Positions 1 to 8,288 of a stretch of DNA of 22,847 nucleotides are shown one piece after another. Below the pieces are notes generated by a model, which saw nothing but the letters and a program-made list of their open reading frames with translations, did no database searches and had not been told where the DNA came from. The stretch spans positions 1 to 22,847 of the IMG/VR virus record IMGVR_UViG_3300020401_000101; one strand, written 5' to 3'. Position numbers and translations under genes: made by a program. Every line of letters starts with the position of its first letter. Positions within the stretch are counted from its first letter, which is position 1. The DNA is from a virus.

Positions 1-122
1 CTAAAAGTATTTACTTTAACTGTTTGTTTTACTTGAATAATAGACCCTGCACTCATAGCAGAATCTGGTAACTGAGCTAACCCAGTTACGGCACCTGTCG
101 TGCCATTAATTGCTACTGGCAT
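1..122 (-). CDS. Fibre-accessory protein, 5' part only (runs off the window)
   Basis: The gene starts at ATG 122..120, overlapping the TAA of the preceding gene as TAATG, and stays open to the window edge, so only about 40 N-terminal residues are visible. It begins MPVAINGTTGAVTG, closely matching the start of the accessory gene at 1613..2134 (MPITLNGNGTITG). It then has a segment (SIIQVKQTVKV) resembling the KILQVVQ segment of the genes at 442..1017 and 1017..1616. I infer it is another member of this short fibre/appendage family, probably with the same beta-rich C-terminal domain outside the window. The function is inferred from position behind the tail fibre and from these resemblances; no enzyme motif is visible. 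Confidence 0.7.
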   Translation of the reverse strand, partial: MPVAINGTTGAVTGLAQLPDSAMSAGSIIQVKQTVKVNTF

Positions 123-442
123 TAGATCACCACCCAAGTCTCGCCTGAACCAACCGTTACAGTTGCTCCAGAGTTTACAGTTACTGGACCAAATGTTCCA
201 GCGTTCATATTGTTGCTAATGGTATAAGAAGTCGTAATTGTATTCGAGTTCTCCCAGAAGCATTTATCATTTCCACCGCCTGTTGCTCCAGCGACAGCCT
301 CAGCCCATGTTAGACCTCCAGCTGCACTAGATTTGGCAGTAAGTACATAATCATTTGTAGGGGTATTGTCTATATTAAGATCGGCTTCTTTAATAGTACC
401 GTCTTTAATTCCATCTCCACCTGTTATTTTTGTTAATGCCAT
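122..442 (-). CDS. Short fibre-tip-like protein duplicating the tail fibre C-terminus
   Basis: This is a 106-residue protein. Its second half, from about residue 50 (AGATGGGNDKCFWEN) to the end (GETWVVI), aligns along its length with the last 60 or so residues of the tail fibre encoded at 2139..4469 (AGATGGGTDKIFYEN to GENWTIV). The short N-terminal half (TKITGGDGIKDGTIKEADLNID) also resembles the fibre stretch just before that domain. The family is common at fibre C-termini of marine phages and is probably a beta-structured receptor-binding or trimerising tip; that role is inference. The gene is joined to both neighbours by TAATG overlaps, implying translational coupling. It could be a separately encoded tip or an adaptor. 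Confidence 0.8.
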   Translation of the reverse strand: MALTKITGGDGIKDGTIKEADLNIDNTPTNDYVLTAKSSAAGGLTWAEAVAGATGGGNDKCFWENSNTITTSYTISNNMNAGTFGPVTVNSGATVTVGSGETWVVI

Positions 443-459
443 TATGCTGCTACCTCCAT
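438..459. repeat. Direct repeat at a cistron junction, copy 1
   Basis: These 22 bases are identical to 1013..1034. On the minus strand they read through MEVAA, the TAA stop, and the overlapping ATG-GC start of the next gene. They therefore contain both the Shine-Dalgarno GGAGGT and the coupled stop/start. A shortened relative (GAGGTAGCAGCATGA) sits at the 1613 junction. Confidence 0.85.
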
Positions 460-1017
460 AAGCGTTATAAATCCAGACCCCATTTCTCCACTTCCTGTGC
501 CTGAGTTTACATATATTGTAGGGCTTGCACTTGATTGAGCATTAGCAAACTGTGTTTTATAAGTCGTAGAACTGGTTGTAGAAGGTGAGTCTAAATAATG
601 TAAATTATATCTACCAGCAACTTGAGTAGAACCTCCTAAGTTTGTTGATTTACCAAGACCATTAGGTTCTTGTCCTGTTGCAGCATTTGGCCCTTGTTCT
701 AAAACTGTACTTCCTTTAAGTAATCTAAATCCACCTCTTGCCTGATCTGTGCTTCTTGTAATGTAATAACCCTGCGAAACTAATATTAAAACTTTATTAC
801 TGCTGGAATTAGGTGTTATTGACGCAGACAAACCTGTATCAGTATATGTAATTCCTGTTGTAGAAACTGTAGCAGTATGAACGACTTGAACAACTTGAAG
901 AATTTTACCTACACCACCTGACAGGTTAGATATAGTTGTACTTCCATCAGCAGCTAAAACAATATTGTTAGAACCAGAGGAAGCATGTTTAATGTTTGTT
1001 GTGTTTAATGTTGCCAT
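442..1017 (-). CDS. Fibre-accessory (tail appendage) protein, EVAA-ending family
   Basis: This is a 191-residue protein with a short variable N-terminus, a GVGKILQVVQ segment near residues 35-46, then a beta-rich domain containing SASITPNSSSNKVLILVSQGYY, FRLLKGSTVL, a YLDSPSTTSSTTYKTQ segment and the terminal TLMEVAA. The same landmarks in the same order occur in the protein encoded at 1017..1616, so the two are paralogues. Such proteins are widespread beside tail fibres in marine phages. They are probably virion appendage or receptor-interaction subunits, but I know of no proven activity. It starts with TAATG overlap, and a GGAGGT Shine-Dalgarno lies 9 nt upstream inside the previous gene's MEVAA codons. 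Confidence 0.8.
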   Translation of the reverse strand: MATLNTTNIKHASSGSNNIVLAADGSTTISNLSGGVGKILQVVQVVHTATVSTTGITYTDTGLSASITPNSSSNKVLILVSQGYYITRSTDQARGGFRLLKGSTVLEQGPNAATGQEPNGLGKSTNLGGSTQVAGRYNLHYLDSPSTTSSTTYKTQFANAQSSASPTIYVNSGTGSGEMGSGFITLMEVAA

Positions 1018-1034
1018 TATGCTGCTACCTCCAT
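1013..1034. repeat. Direct repeat at a cistron junction, copy 2
   Basis: This is the second copy of the 22-base junction repeat described at 438..459. It spans the end of the gene at 1017..1616 and the start of the gene at 442..1017. Recombination between the two copies would cleanly remove or add one accessory gene. Confidence 0.85.
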
Positions 1035-1616
1035 TACTGTTATTGAAGAAACTGGTCTTGGTACATAATTATAATCAGTATCAGTAGTTGCTCTATTAAC
1101 CATGACAGTATAACTAGCGTTATGTGGAGTACATGCTTGCAATTTATAAGTTGTCGCAGATGTTGTATTTGGAGAGTCTAAAAAAGTATGACTATAAGTT
1201 TCACATTCGTAAGAATTTTGAGTTATCGCAGCAACAGTACAATTAACTCGACTACCAGTAGAATTACCTTTAAAAATATCTGTGCTACCTCTAACAAGGT
1301 TAACCATTCCATATGAACTGGTTGCGACACTTATTGAAAACATTACTAGAATTTTACTAGAAGCAGAAGTAGGTGTGATTGTTACGGACATTCCAGAAAT
1401 ATCTGTAAAAGTTTGTGACTGTATTGATTGTGTATCTGTTTTAGTTGTTTGAACAACTTGCAAAATTTTACCTACACTCGAATTACTTGTAAGAATAGTT
1501 CCACTTGCTGTACCTGGTACAGTCAACTCAAAGGCATTATTACCAGTTGTACTGGCTGGTCCTTTAATAGCAACTGTTCCTCCACCGCCGTCTGCGGTTA
1601 ATTTTAATTGACTCAT
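1017..1616 (-). CDS. Fibre-accessory (tail appendage) protein, EVAA-ending family
   Basis: This is a 199-residue protein starting MSQLKLTADGGGGTVAIKGP, then an N-terminal stretch (NNAFELTVPGTASGTIL) of the kind found in phage fibre shafts. SVGKILQVVQ follows near residues 47-56, and then a beta-rich domain with MSVTITPTSASSKILVMFS, VNLVRGSTDIF, HTFLDSPNTTSATTYKLQ and terminal SSITVMEVAA. It is a paralogue of the protein at 442..1017. The start codon overlaps the previous gene's stop as ATGA, and its stop overlaps the next start as TAATG, so translation of the cassette is probably coupled. The role as fibre-associated virion protein is inferred from family and position. Confidence 0.8.
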   Translation of the reverse strand: MSQLKLTADGGGGTVAIKGPASTTGNNAFELTVPGTASGTILTSNSSVGKILQVVQTTKTDTQSIQSQTFTDISGMSVTITPTSASSKILVMFSISVATSSYGMVNLVRGSTDIFKGNSTGSRVNCTVAAITQNSYECETYSHTFLDSPNTTSATTYKLQACTPHNASYTVMVNRATTDTDYNYVPRPVSSITVMEVAA

Positions 1617-2134
1617 GCTGCTACCTCATAAATTGTTATTGAACTCCTTGTTTCTATTGAGTCATCACCGCTTGTATTACCGCTTCTGTTCCATCTAATT
1701 GTACCTACTTGTTGTTGGGCAACTATTTGATAAGTATGGTTATTTGTGTCTCCCGGTGCATGTTCAAAATTAAATTGAGTACAATTTACACGATTATCAT
1801 ATCCTCTGGAACTGCCATCAGCCGCGATTCCCTGTATTCCATAACCTGTACTAGTTGCTGTTCCTGTGACTGCACTATCTTTATAAAGTGCGAAAGCAAT
1901 TTCGTTATCACCAGTTGCTCCAATATTATTTGATGATTGAATAATAAGTTTATTATTACTATTAGTTAGAGCTACTGTTAAAGTTGCTGGCCCTACTGTC
2001 CAAGAGTTAGCAGAACCTTGTACTTTGGTTTGTGAATCATTATGATACACCTTGATAACAGAACCAGAAGGCAACTGGCCAGTTGTTACTGTATATCCGG
2101 TTATAGTACCATTTCCGTTTAATGTTATTGGCAT
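1613..2134 (-). CDS. Fibre-accessory (tail appendage) protein, EVAA-ending family
   Basis: I choose ATG 2134..2132 (MPITLNGNGTITGYT) rather than the in-frame ATG at 2170: the longer form would overlap the end of the tail fibre by 32 nt, and the chosen start matches the N-terminus of the partial gene at 1..122. The 173-residue product has the family pattern: Gly/Thr-rich start, a segment LPSGSVIKVYHND, a beta-rich domain (TVALTNSNNKLIIQSS, ALYKDSAV, CTQFNFEHAPGDTNNHTYQI) and the ending SSITIYEVAA. It directly follows the tail fibre, with only 4 nt between them. It is probably a fibre-associated appendage protein; no catalytic motif is visible. Confidence 0.75.
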   Translation of the reverse strand: MPITLNGNGTITGYTVTTGQLPSGSVIKVYHNDSQTKVQGSANSWTVGPATLTVALTNSNNKLIIQSSNNIGATGDNEIAFALYKDSAVTGTATSTGYGIQGIAADGSSRGYDNRVNCTQFNFEHAPGDTNNHTYQIVAQQQVGTIRWNRSGNTSGDDSIETRSSITIYEVAA

Positions 2135-2138
2135 AATT

Positions 2139-4469
2139 TTATACGATTGTCCAGTTTTCTCCAGTACCAATCGTTACAGCTACGCCACTATTGATGGTCA
2201 CAGGACCAGCACTCATTGCGTTTGTATTATTAGTAATGGTGTAATTGGTCGTTACGGTTTGACCATTTTCATAGAAGATTTTGTCAGTTCCTCCACCTGT
2301 TGCTCCAGCTGCTGCTGTTACCCACTCCATACCATTAGCTGTGTAGCCAAGTACTTTGTCAGTTCCAGAAGGAGCTGCATGTATATCTAGTTTTGCTTCG
2401 GATATAGTGTCGTCAGCTATCTTGGCATTAGTAACTGTGTTGTCACTTGGAGTACCAACATTTATTGCTGTTCCGAGGGTGAGAATAAAGAAGTCAGCAC
2501 CACTAGGAGGAGCGGAGGAGAAAATAATAGAAGTACCGTCAATAGCGAATCCCTCGCTGGGTTGACTGGTTCCGCTATTAGGTTTCTGAACGACTCCATT
2601 GATAGAAACAAGATGAGCTTGTGCATTTGCGCCTGCATTAGATAAGACAAATCTGTAAGCACTACCATTGAAGGTTGCACTATTACCACCAGTTCCGCTG
2701 TAGGAAGAGATAGTATTGATCTGTATGTTGTAAGGACTTGTTGGCAAGTTAGTTAAGTTTGCACCACTAACTGCTGGTAAAGTTGCAGGGAATCTAGCGT
2801 CAGGAATAGTTCCAGCATTTAGATTTGAAGCATTACCAGCTGTAAATCCTCCAGATGTACCTGTCGTGTTTTGGTTAAGTGTATTTACAGAAAATGTAGT
2901 CCCAGATAGTGTCAAACCAGATCCAGCAGAATAAGTTGTATCTGTATCTGTAGTTTGGTCGACCCATGCAAGAACACCGCTGCCATCAGTTTTTAATACC
3001 TGATTACTGTTCCCGTCATTGACAGGTAAAGTTAGTGTATAACTTGCATTTGCACTATGCGGTGGTGATTTGATTTTTACACCATGACTATTATTTTCAC
3101 AGTTAAGCTGTAAAGTACCAGCATTTGTATTACCTTTAACTTCAAATACACCTGTGCCGTTTGGATTTACTTTTATGTTTCCGTTAGTTGTACTTGTGTT
3201 TATTTCTCTTGTCTGTACATCAAGGTTCCCTCCAAGTTGAGGCGATTGGTCATCTACAATATCTTGAGTAGGTGTAGTTACAGTAACAAACTCAAGAGCA
3301 TTACCAGCTGCGTTAACTTTTACTGTTTTACCACCAGCTCCAGAAAAGGATACAGGAGTATCACTTAGACCAACAAAGGTGCTAGAGCCTCCACCTCCAC
3401 CTCCACCTGAATTAGCATCATCAGCAATAATAAATTTAGAGGTTGAAGAATCATATTTAAGAATCTTTCCATTAGCTACCCCTGCTGTATTTACGTCAGA
3501 TAAATCATTAATACTAGCTGGTACTGTTGGTTTATTTAATATCTGTGAATCACCTGAACTAGAGTTCCAGTCAGCATTCACATTTACTTCAGCCCCAGTT
3601 TCTATGCCATTAAGCTTAGTATGATCAGCATCAGTAAATACATTACTATCGGTAGCATTTTCTACAAGGGTTCTTATCTCTGAGGCAGTTTGATCTGCGG
3701 TAGCTCCAGTTTCAATTCCAGATAATTTAGTACTTTCAGCATCTGTAAATACGTTACTGTTAGTAGCACTTCCTATAAGTGTTCTAATTTCAGAAGCAGT
3801 CTGATCTCCAGTAGCTCCACTCTCAATTCCGTCAAGTTTTGTACCATCAGCAGCTACGTCTCGACCATCAACAGTTCCAGAAACAGTTATGTTTCCTGTC
3901 ACTCCTAAGTTGCCAGTAGCACCTGTTCCCGTAGTAACAATATTTTGTGAACCAAAGTTAGGTGAAATTTTAGTTCCGTCTATTGCTGCTGACGCATTTA
4001 CATTGGCATTAACAATAGTACTGTTAGCTATTTGAGTAGTGGTGACAGCATTCGTAGTTATTTTATTGGTAAACTTTGGCTGATCTCTTAATTCAGCTAT
4101 TGCATATAATGCCTGTTCAGTATTGGCATTAAGATCTGTAGCACGGATAGATGAACCAGCTGCAAATACAGCTTTAGGATCATCATCTCCATTTGTTTTA
4201 CCAACAGCAGTCTCCCTGTAAACTCTTACAGTTACACCTGATTTAGGAGCACCTGTAGTTTCTTGGACACTACTATCAATACTTGTATTATTAAATTCAA
4301 TTTGGGTAGGATTTGTAGAAGTATCTACTGTGTATTTAGTTGTCGCTTGCACCGAGTTATTCAATGCAACTTTTACATCTTCATTTTGTAAAACGGGAAA
4401 AGTGAACGTAAAGATCTTGTCAGATCCATTAGGAGCACCTCCACCGTTATCGGTATAAGTTGTCGCCAT
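2139..4469 (-). CDS. Tail fibre protein (T7 gp17-like N-terminus)
   Basis: This is a 776-residue fibre. Residues 1-60 (with KIFTFTFPVLQNEDVKVALN) match the tail-attachment domain of T7-type fibres, which anchors the fibre to the tail. Low-complexity shaft segments follow, including a 37-residue repeat (GIE[ST]GAT..DQTASEIRTL) present twice plus a partial copy, a poly-Gly tract followed by STFVGLSD, and a DDQSPQLGGNLDVQT motif common in fibres. The last 60 or so residues form a separate tip domain (AGATGGGTDKIFYEN ... NWTIV) that is duplicated as a stand-alone gene at 122..442. The N-terminus is conserved while the rest is expected to vary with host. It lies 27 nt after the gp16-like gene. Receptor binding is known for the family but cannot be assigned to a ligand here. 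Confidence 0.92.
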   Translation of the reverse strand: MATTYTDNGGGAPNGSDKIFTFTFPVLQNEDVKVALNNSVQATTKYTVDTSTNPTQIEFNNTSIDSSVQETTGAPKSGVTVRVYRETAVGKTNGDDDPKAVFAAGSSIRATDLNANTEQALYAIAELRDQPKFTNKITTNAVTTTQIANSTIVNANVNASAAIDGTKISPNFGSQNIVTTGTGATGNLGVTGNITVSGTVDGRDVAADGTKLDGIESGATGDQTASEIRTLIGSATNSNVFTDAESTKLSGIETGATADQTASEIRTLVENATDSNVFTDADHTKLNGIETGAEVNVNADWNSSSGDSQILNKPTVPASINDLSDVNTAGVANGKILKYDSSTSKFIIADDANSGGGGGGGSSTFVGLSDTPVSFSGAGGKTVKVNAAGNALEFVTVTTPTQDIVDDQSPQLGGNLDVQTREINTSTTNGNIKVNPNGTGVFEVKGNTNAGTLQLNCENNSHGVKIKSPPHSANASYTLTLPVNDGNSNQVLKTDGSGVLAWVDQTTDTDTTYSAGSGLTLSGTTFSVNTLNQNTTGTSGGFTAGNASNLNAGTIPDARFPATLPAVSGANLTNLPTSPYNIQINTISSYSGTGGNSATFNGSAYRFVLSNAGANAQAHLVSINGVVQKPNSGTSQPSEGFAIDGTSIIFSSAPPSGADFFILTLGTAINVGTPSDNTVTNAKIADDTISEAKLDIHAAPSGTDKVLGYTANGMEWVTAAAGATGGGTDKIFYENGQTVTTNYTITNNTNAMSAGPVTINSGVAVTIGTGENWTIV
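3609..3830 (-). repeat. Tandem 111-nt repeat within the tail fibre shaft
   Basis: Two adjacent 111-nt units (3830..3720 and 3719..3609) encode 37-residue repeats starting GIE[ST]GAT and containing DQTASEIRTL and SNVFTDA. A third, incomplete unit follows from 3608 (GIETGAEVNV). The register is exact, since the GI codons fall 111 nt apart. Unit number could change by slippage or recombination, which would alter fibre shaft length. Confidence 0.85.
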
Positions 4470-4496
4470 TTATCTATGGATAATTTGACGGGCGGA

Positions 4497-7400
4497 TTAT
4501 TTATTGCGTAAATTTTGAATATTTTCGATATTTTTTCTTCTATAGTTTCCTGTACTTTTTAATGTTTTTAAATTATCAATTCTTCTATCATCTCTTTCTT
4601 TTATAAGCTGCCTTACTTCTGGGTGATTTCTAATTTTATTAAATGCTCTTTTTTTTGCTAATTGAAATATCCTTTTAATTTCAGCATTATGAACATAAGC
4701 TTTCATTGGGTCTCTACCACGATTACCATTATTCATATCAAATATCATTCTATTTATTGAAGCTTGCATTTTTGGATCATCTGCTAACGCATTAAGTTGT
4801 GCTTCAATATTTTGATCGCCAATAGCTTTTGCAAATAAAGATCGAACTCTTGCATTTTTACTAAAATCTAAACCTTCATATGAATATGTAGTTGTTCTTA
4901 AATCGTATCCACTATCAAATAAGAATTTTCTTCCTTTACTGTAATCTAAATTAATAGTAAAGGGACTAAACATATTAAACATACGAGTTGGAAAATCCCA
5001 ATTTCTAATTGGGTTACCAGTTAAAGTGTCAAATTTAGTTGGCAATTCAAATGCTGCAACACCTTCTAAATATAAATTTCTATTTCTGAATGATTGCAAT
5101 ATTCCTGAATTTATTTCCTTCATATAAGGATTAAATACCTTACCTAATTCATTTCTTAATGATGATAATGGAATCGTATTGTTAGCAATACTTGCAATTA
5201 TTCTTTCCATTGATCCTGGTTTACCAGCAAATAAATCAACAAACTGTTGCATACTTGCTAAGTACGATTTGCTAGACAAACCTTGTGCTAAAACAATAGC
5301 TAATTTTCGATATTGATCCTCTGTCCATTCTGGACCCATTTGATCAAAATGGTCTCCAATATCACCAATAGTAGAAAGTATTAGGTTAAATGGTTCGAAA
5401 GAATCATAACCTACCCATACTGGACCTATTTTCATACTTCTTGGTCTCCATCCAGCATCTATCCAGGTCTGTCGTTTTTGCCTATCAGCAGGGCCATTGC
5501 CAGTTAAACCACCATTTATGTAATGCATATTTGCTAACAAAATTAAACTACTACCAATAGCAATTCTTCCTTGTCTTAAGGCTTTTGCGTTAGCTAAATC
5601 TTTTGCATCTTTTATTCCATATATTGCTAAATCACCTAAATTATCTGGTGTCGCTTTCATTATGTCTCTCGACTCTTTTACAAGTCTGTTAAATAATGGT
5701 GTATGTTTTGCTGTTAAAGCCAAACCATTCATACCAGTTCTAGCAAATAAAAGAAAAGGTTTAGTCCAAGGACTTGATTCAAATGCAGCATCTAATTTTG
5801 CTGAAAAACCTTGCAGTTCATTTGTTAGTGTTGCCTCTTTTTTTGCATATAAAGCAGCATCATCAATAATATTTCCATCACCATCCATTATTTGTTTATA
5901 AAATCTTTCTTGTGCTTCCATTAACATGGGTGGTGATATCTCTGTAACTTTTCCAGCATTAAAAAGATCCATTGCTTCACGCATTGCTCTTTCTTTTGCA
6001 GTAGCTCTAGCTAATATCAAACCGAATGCATCATCAGTTGCACCCATTATTTTTGTTGAATAAGTTAAAAATTTATTATCATTTAGTGCCCTAGTACCAT
6101 TTGCTATGTGAAATGCTAACTTGTCGCCATCTGTAGCTCTACCACTGTTTTCTATCCAATCAGTGTACATAGCCCACTGTTCATCACCTTTTGTAAATTG
6201 GTTAAATCTACTTTTAACAGTTGCAATATCGCCAGACCAATAACCGTTTAAATTATGTTTAAATAATTCCCAAGCTTCTGGAATAGATTCTCTCATAGCA
6301 TTCATAGCAGCCATTGATGCTCTTAATGTTGCACCATCACCACGAATACCAGCACCCACTGCCATAGATAAAGGACGTAAAAATGTGGCTGTACCAGTAC
6401 CAAATATTGCTCTCATAGGAGTTTTTGGACCACTAAGCACACTATTAACCATGACCTTACCTAAACCTTTAACTATTAATCCTTGCTCAGTCTTACCTTT
6501 TATTTTTCCGCCTCTAAACTTTTTCCTTATATAGTTATCGTAATCAGTAAGTGTATGTATCTCACCTGTAAATGATATAGCTTCTTGAATTGCTTTAAAT
6601 AAATCATCATTGTCACTTGTACCAGCAATTTCATATGCTAACTTATGTGCTTTTTTTGATTCAGCCATTTGTTTGTTTACAGCTTCAAACACTTCAGCTT
6701 TTGATTCTTTTGTAAATACTTTTCCAGCTTTAAAATCAGAAAACTTTTTTGAATGAGTCATTTTTGATAATTTAACTTGCGTTAAACCAGCTATAACTTT
6801 GTCATACGTTGCTTTGGCTGGACCATCTACATCAGTTAAATTTGCATAATCATAAAGTTCTCTGTTTGTTATTCCAGAGTCTCTTATTTCTTTTAAAAGA
6901 GATCCTATAACTAAATCAGCAGCTGCTACATTTTTAGGATCCCAGACAGCAAACTCTTCAGCTGTACCAGTATTAACAGTTGTTTTACCACGATTAAGTA
7001 AATCCCAAAACTCGTCAGCAGTTAATTCACTAGTATTTCTACCTTCCATTATTTGTTGTGCTAACTCAACTGAGTCTTGCCATACCTTATGTAGTGGTAA
7101 GTTTTGTGCTTTAGCAGCCGCAACTTCTTCTTTAACTCTTGCATCACTCATATAAACTTTCATAAGTTTTACAAGTTCTGCTTCAGCCATTTCACTAGTA
7201 CGTTTCATACGATCAAGTGAAACTGGTGTGGTTACAGAACCAGTAGAACCACCTTCAGCTCCATATTCTGTTCTTATTCTTTTCAGTTGTTGTTTTACGT
7301 TGTATAACGGTTCAGTCGAAGTAGGTGCAGCTTGCGTTTTACTCGCAATGTTTTTATTTTTATATGCACCGAATCCTGGAAACTCTAATTGTTGTACCCC

Positions 7401-8264
7401 TTTTTCTATAATCTGTGTTTGTACACTTTCATTTCTAGCTAATACTTTAGACATTTCTTGCTCATCAATAATATAGTCTTCAGTATTAAATAACTCACCC
7501 TGAACTAAACTTTTTTCATTAGCTGGTACTTTTCTAATACCTCTTTTAATAGCTAAACCCGCAGCATCGAATAAGACTCCAATGCCCATACCCTCTACAA
7601 CATTTTTCAATGTTTTCATTGCAGGGTGATCAGTATCTTTTGTAGAAAAAGGTGTATCTAATAAACCAAAATTATCTCTTAGTACAGCTAAACCGTTGTC
7701 ATCTTGTGAGTACCGTGATACTAAATCTGATGTGGCACCGATTGCTGCACCCCTAGCTAAACTACCAGCTACAGTTGTTGCTGCTCCAATACCCGCAGCT
7801 TTCATTGCTGGTATTATTCCAACTGCTAAAGATCCAAAATGTACAAGACCTCGTAAGGCTCCACCCCACCATGTTTTAGTTTCGATTGGATCTTCATCGT
7901 TTACAAATGCATCATCCCATTCAGGTTTATAACCTTCTTCAGTTTGCATTTCTTCTTCCATTTCACCACTGAACATATCAATGGCTCTTTCTGGAAGAGT
8001 AACTAGAGACGAAGCTGTATCTTGCAAACCACCACCTATTGCAGATGTTAGTTCTTTAGCAACACCTCTTACGCCTCCAAAGTTTTCTCTATTTCTTGGA
8101 TCAGTAACTTCTGCATCTATCCGATCCTGTTCCTCAATTTGTTGAGTTTCCATTTGTTGTCTCAACAATTCTTTTCTTTCTTCCTCTTCTCTTGATTCTC
8201 GAACTTCTTCAGAAAAATCTTCAAATCCAGTATCAAAAGAATCAAAATTCATATTTGAATTCAT
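4497..8264 (-). CDS. Internal virion protein, gp16-like ejection protein
   Basis: At 1255 residues this is the largest protein, in the T7 gp16 position between the gp15-like gene and the tail fibre, and of similar length to T7 gp16 (about 1300). In T7, gp16 is ejected at infection and with gp14 and gp15 forms the channel that brings DNA across the cell envelope. The N-terminus (to about residue 55) is strongly charged, rich in Glu/Arg/Gln and possibly coiled coil. Two hydrophobic, Gly/Ala-rich stretches follow, around residues 75-95 ([20 protein letters not shown]) and 135-180 ([20 protein letters not shown] and beyond), which may insert in membrane. I see no N-terminal lytic transglycosylase domain like that of T7 gp16. 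The gene starts 25 nt after its neighbour, with AAGG seven bases upstream of the ATG. Confidence 0.85.
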   Translation of the reverse strand: MNSNMNFDSFDTGFEDFSEEVRESREEEERKELLRQQMETQQIEEQDRIDAEVTDPRNRENFGGVRGVAKELTSAIGGGLQDTASSLVTLPERAIDMFSGEMEEEMQTEEGYKPEWDDAFVNDEDPIETKTWWGGALRGLVHFGSLAVGIIPAMKAAGIGAATTVAGSLARGAAIGATSDLVSRYSQDDNGLAVLRDNFGLLDTPFSTKDTDHPAMKTLKNVVEGMGIGVLFDAAGLAIKRGIRKVPANEKSLVQGELFNTEDYIIDEQEMSKVLARNESVQTQIIEKGVQQLEFPGFGAYKNKNIASKTQAAPTSTEPLYNVKQQLKRIRTEYGAEGGSTGSVTTPVSLDRMKRTSEMAEAELVKLMKVYMSDARVKEEVAAAKAQNLPLHKVWQDSVELAQQIMEGRNTSELTADEFWDLLNRGKTTVNTGTAEEFAVWDPKNVAAADLVIGSLLKEIRDSGITNRELYDYANLTDVDGPAKATYDKVIAGLTQVKLSKMTHSKKFSDFKAGKVFTKESKAEVFEAVNKQMAESKKAHKLAYEIAGTSDNDDLFKAIQEAISFTGEIHTLTDYDNYIRKKFRGGKIKGKTEQGLIVKGLGKVMVNSVLSGPKTPMRAIFGTGTATFLRPLSMAVGAGIRGDGATLRASMAAMNAMRESIPEAWELFKHNLNGYWSGDIATVKSRFNQFTKGDEQWAMYTDWIENSGRATDGDKLAFHIANGTRALNDNKFLTYSTKIMGATDDAFGLILARATAKERAMREAMDLFNAGKVTEISPPMLMEAQERFYKQIMDGDGNIIDDAALYAKKEATLTNELQGFSAKLDAAFESSPWTKPFLLFARTGMNGLALTAKHTPLFNRLVKESRDIMKATPDNLGDLAIYGIKDAKDLANAKALRQGRIAIGSSLILLANMHYINGGLTGNGPADRQKRQTWIDAGWRPRSMKIGPVWVGYDSFEPFNLILSTIGDIGDHFDQMGPEWTEDQYRKLAIVLAQGLSSKSYLASMQQFVDLFAGKPGSMERIIASIANNTIPLSSLRNELGKVFNPYMKEINSGILQSFRNRNLYLEGVAAFELPTKFDTLTGNPIRNWDFPTRMFNMFSPFTINLDYSKGRKFLFDSGYDLRTTTYSYEGLDFSKNARVRSLFAKAIGDQNIEAQLNALADDPKMQASINRMIFDMNNGNRGRDPMKAYVHNAEIKRIFQLAKKRAFNKIRNHPEVRQLIKERDDRRIDNLKTLKSTGNYRRKNIENIQNLRNK

Positions 8265-8288
8265 TTCATTACCTTAGTAATTACATTG

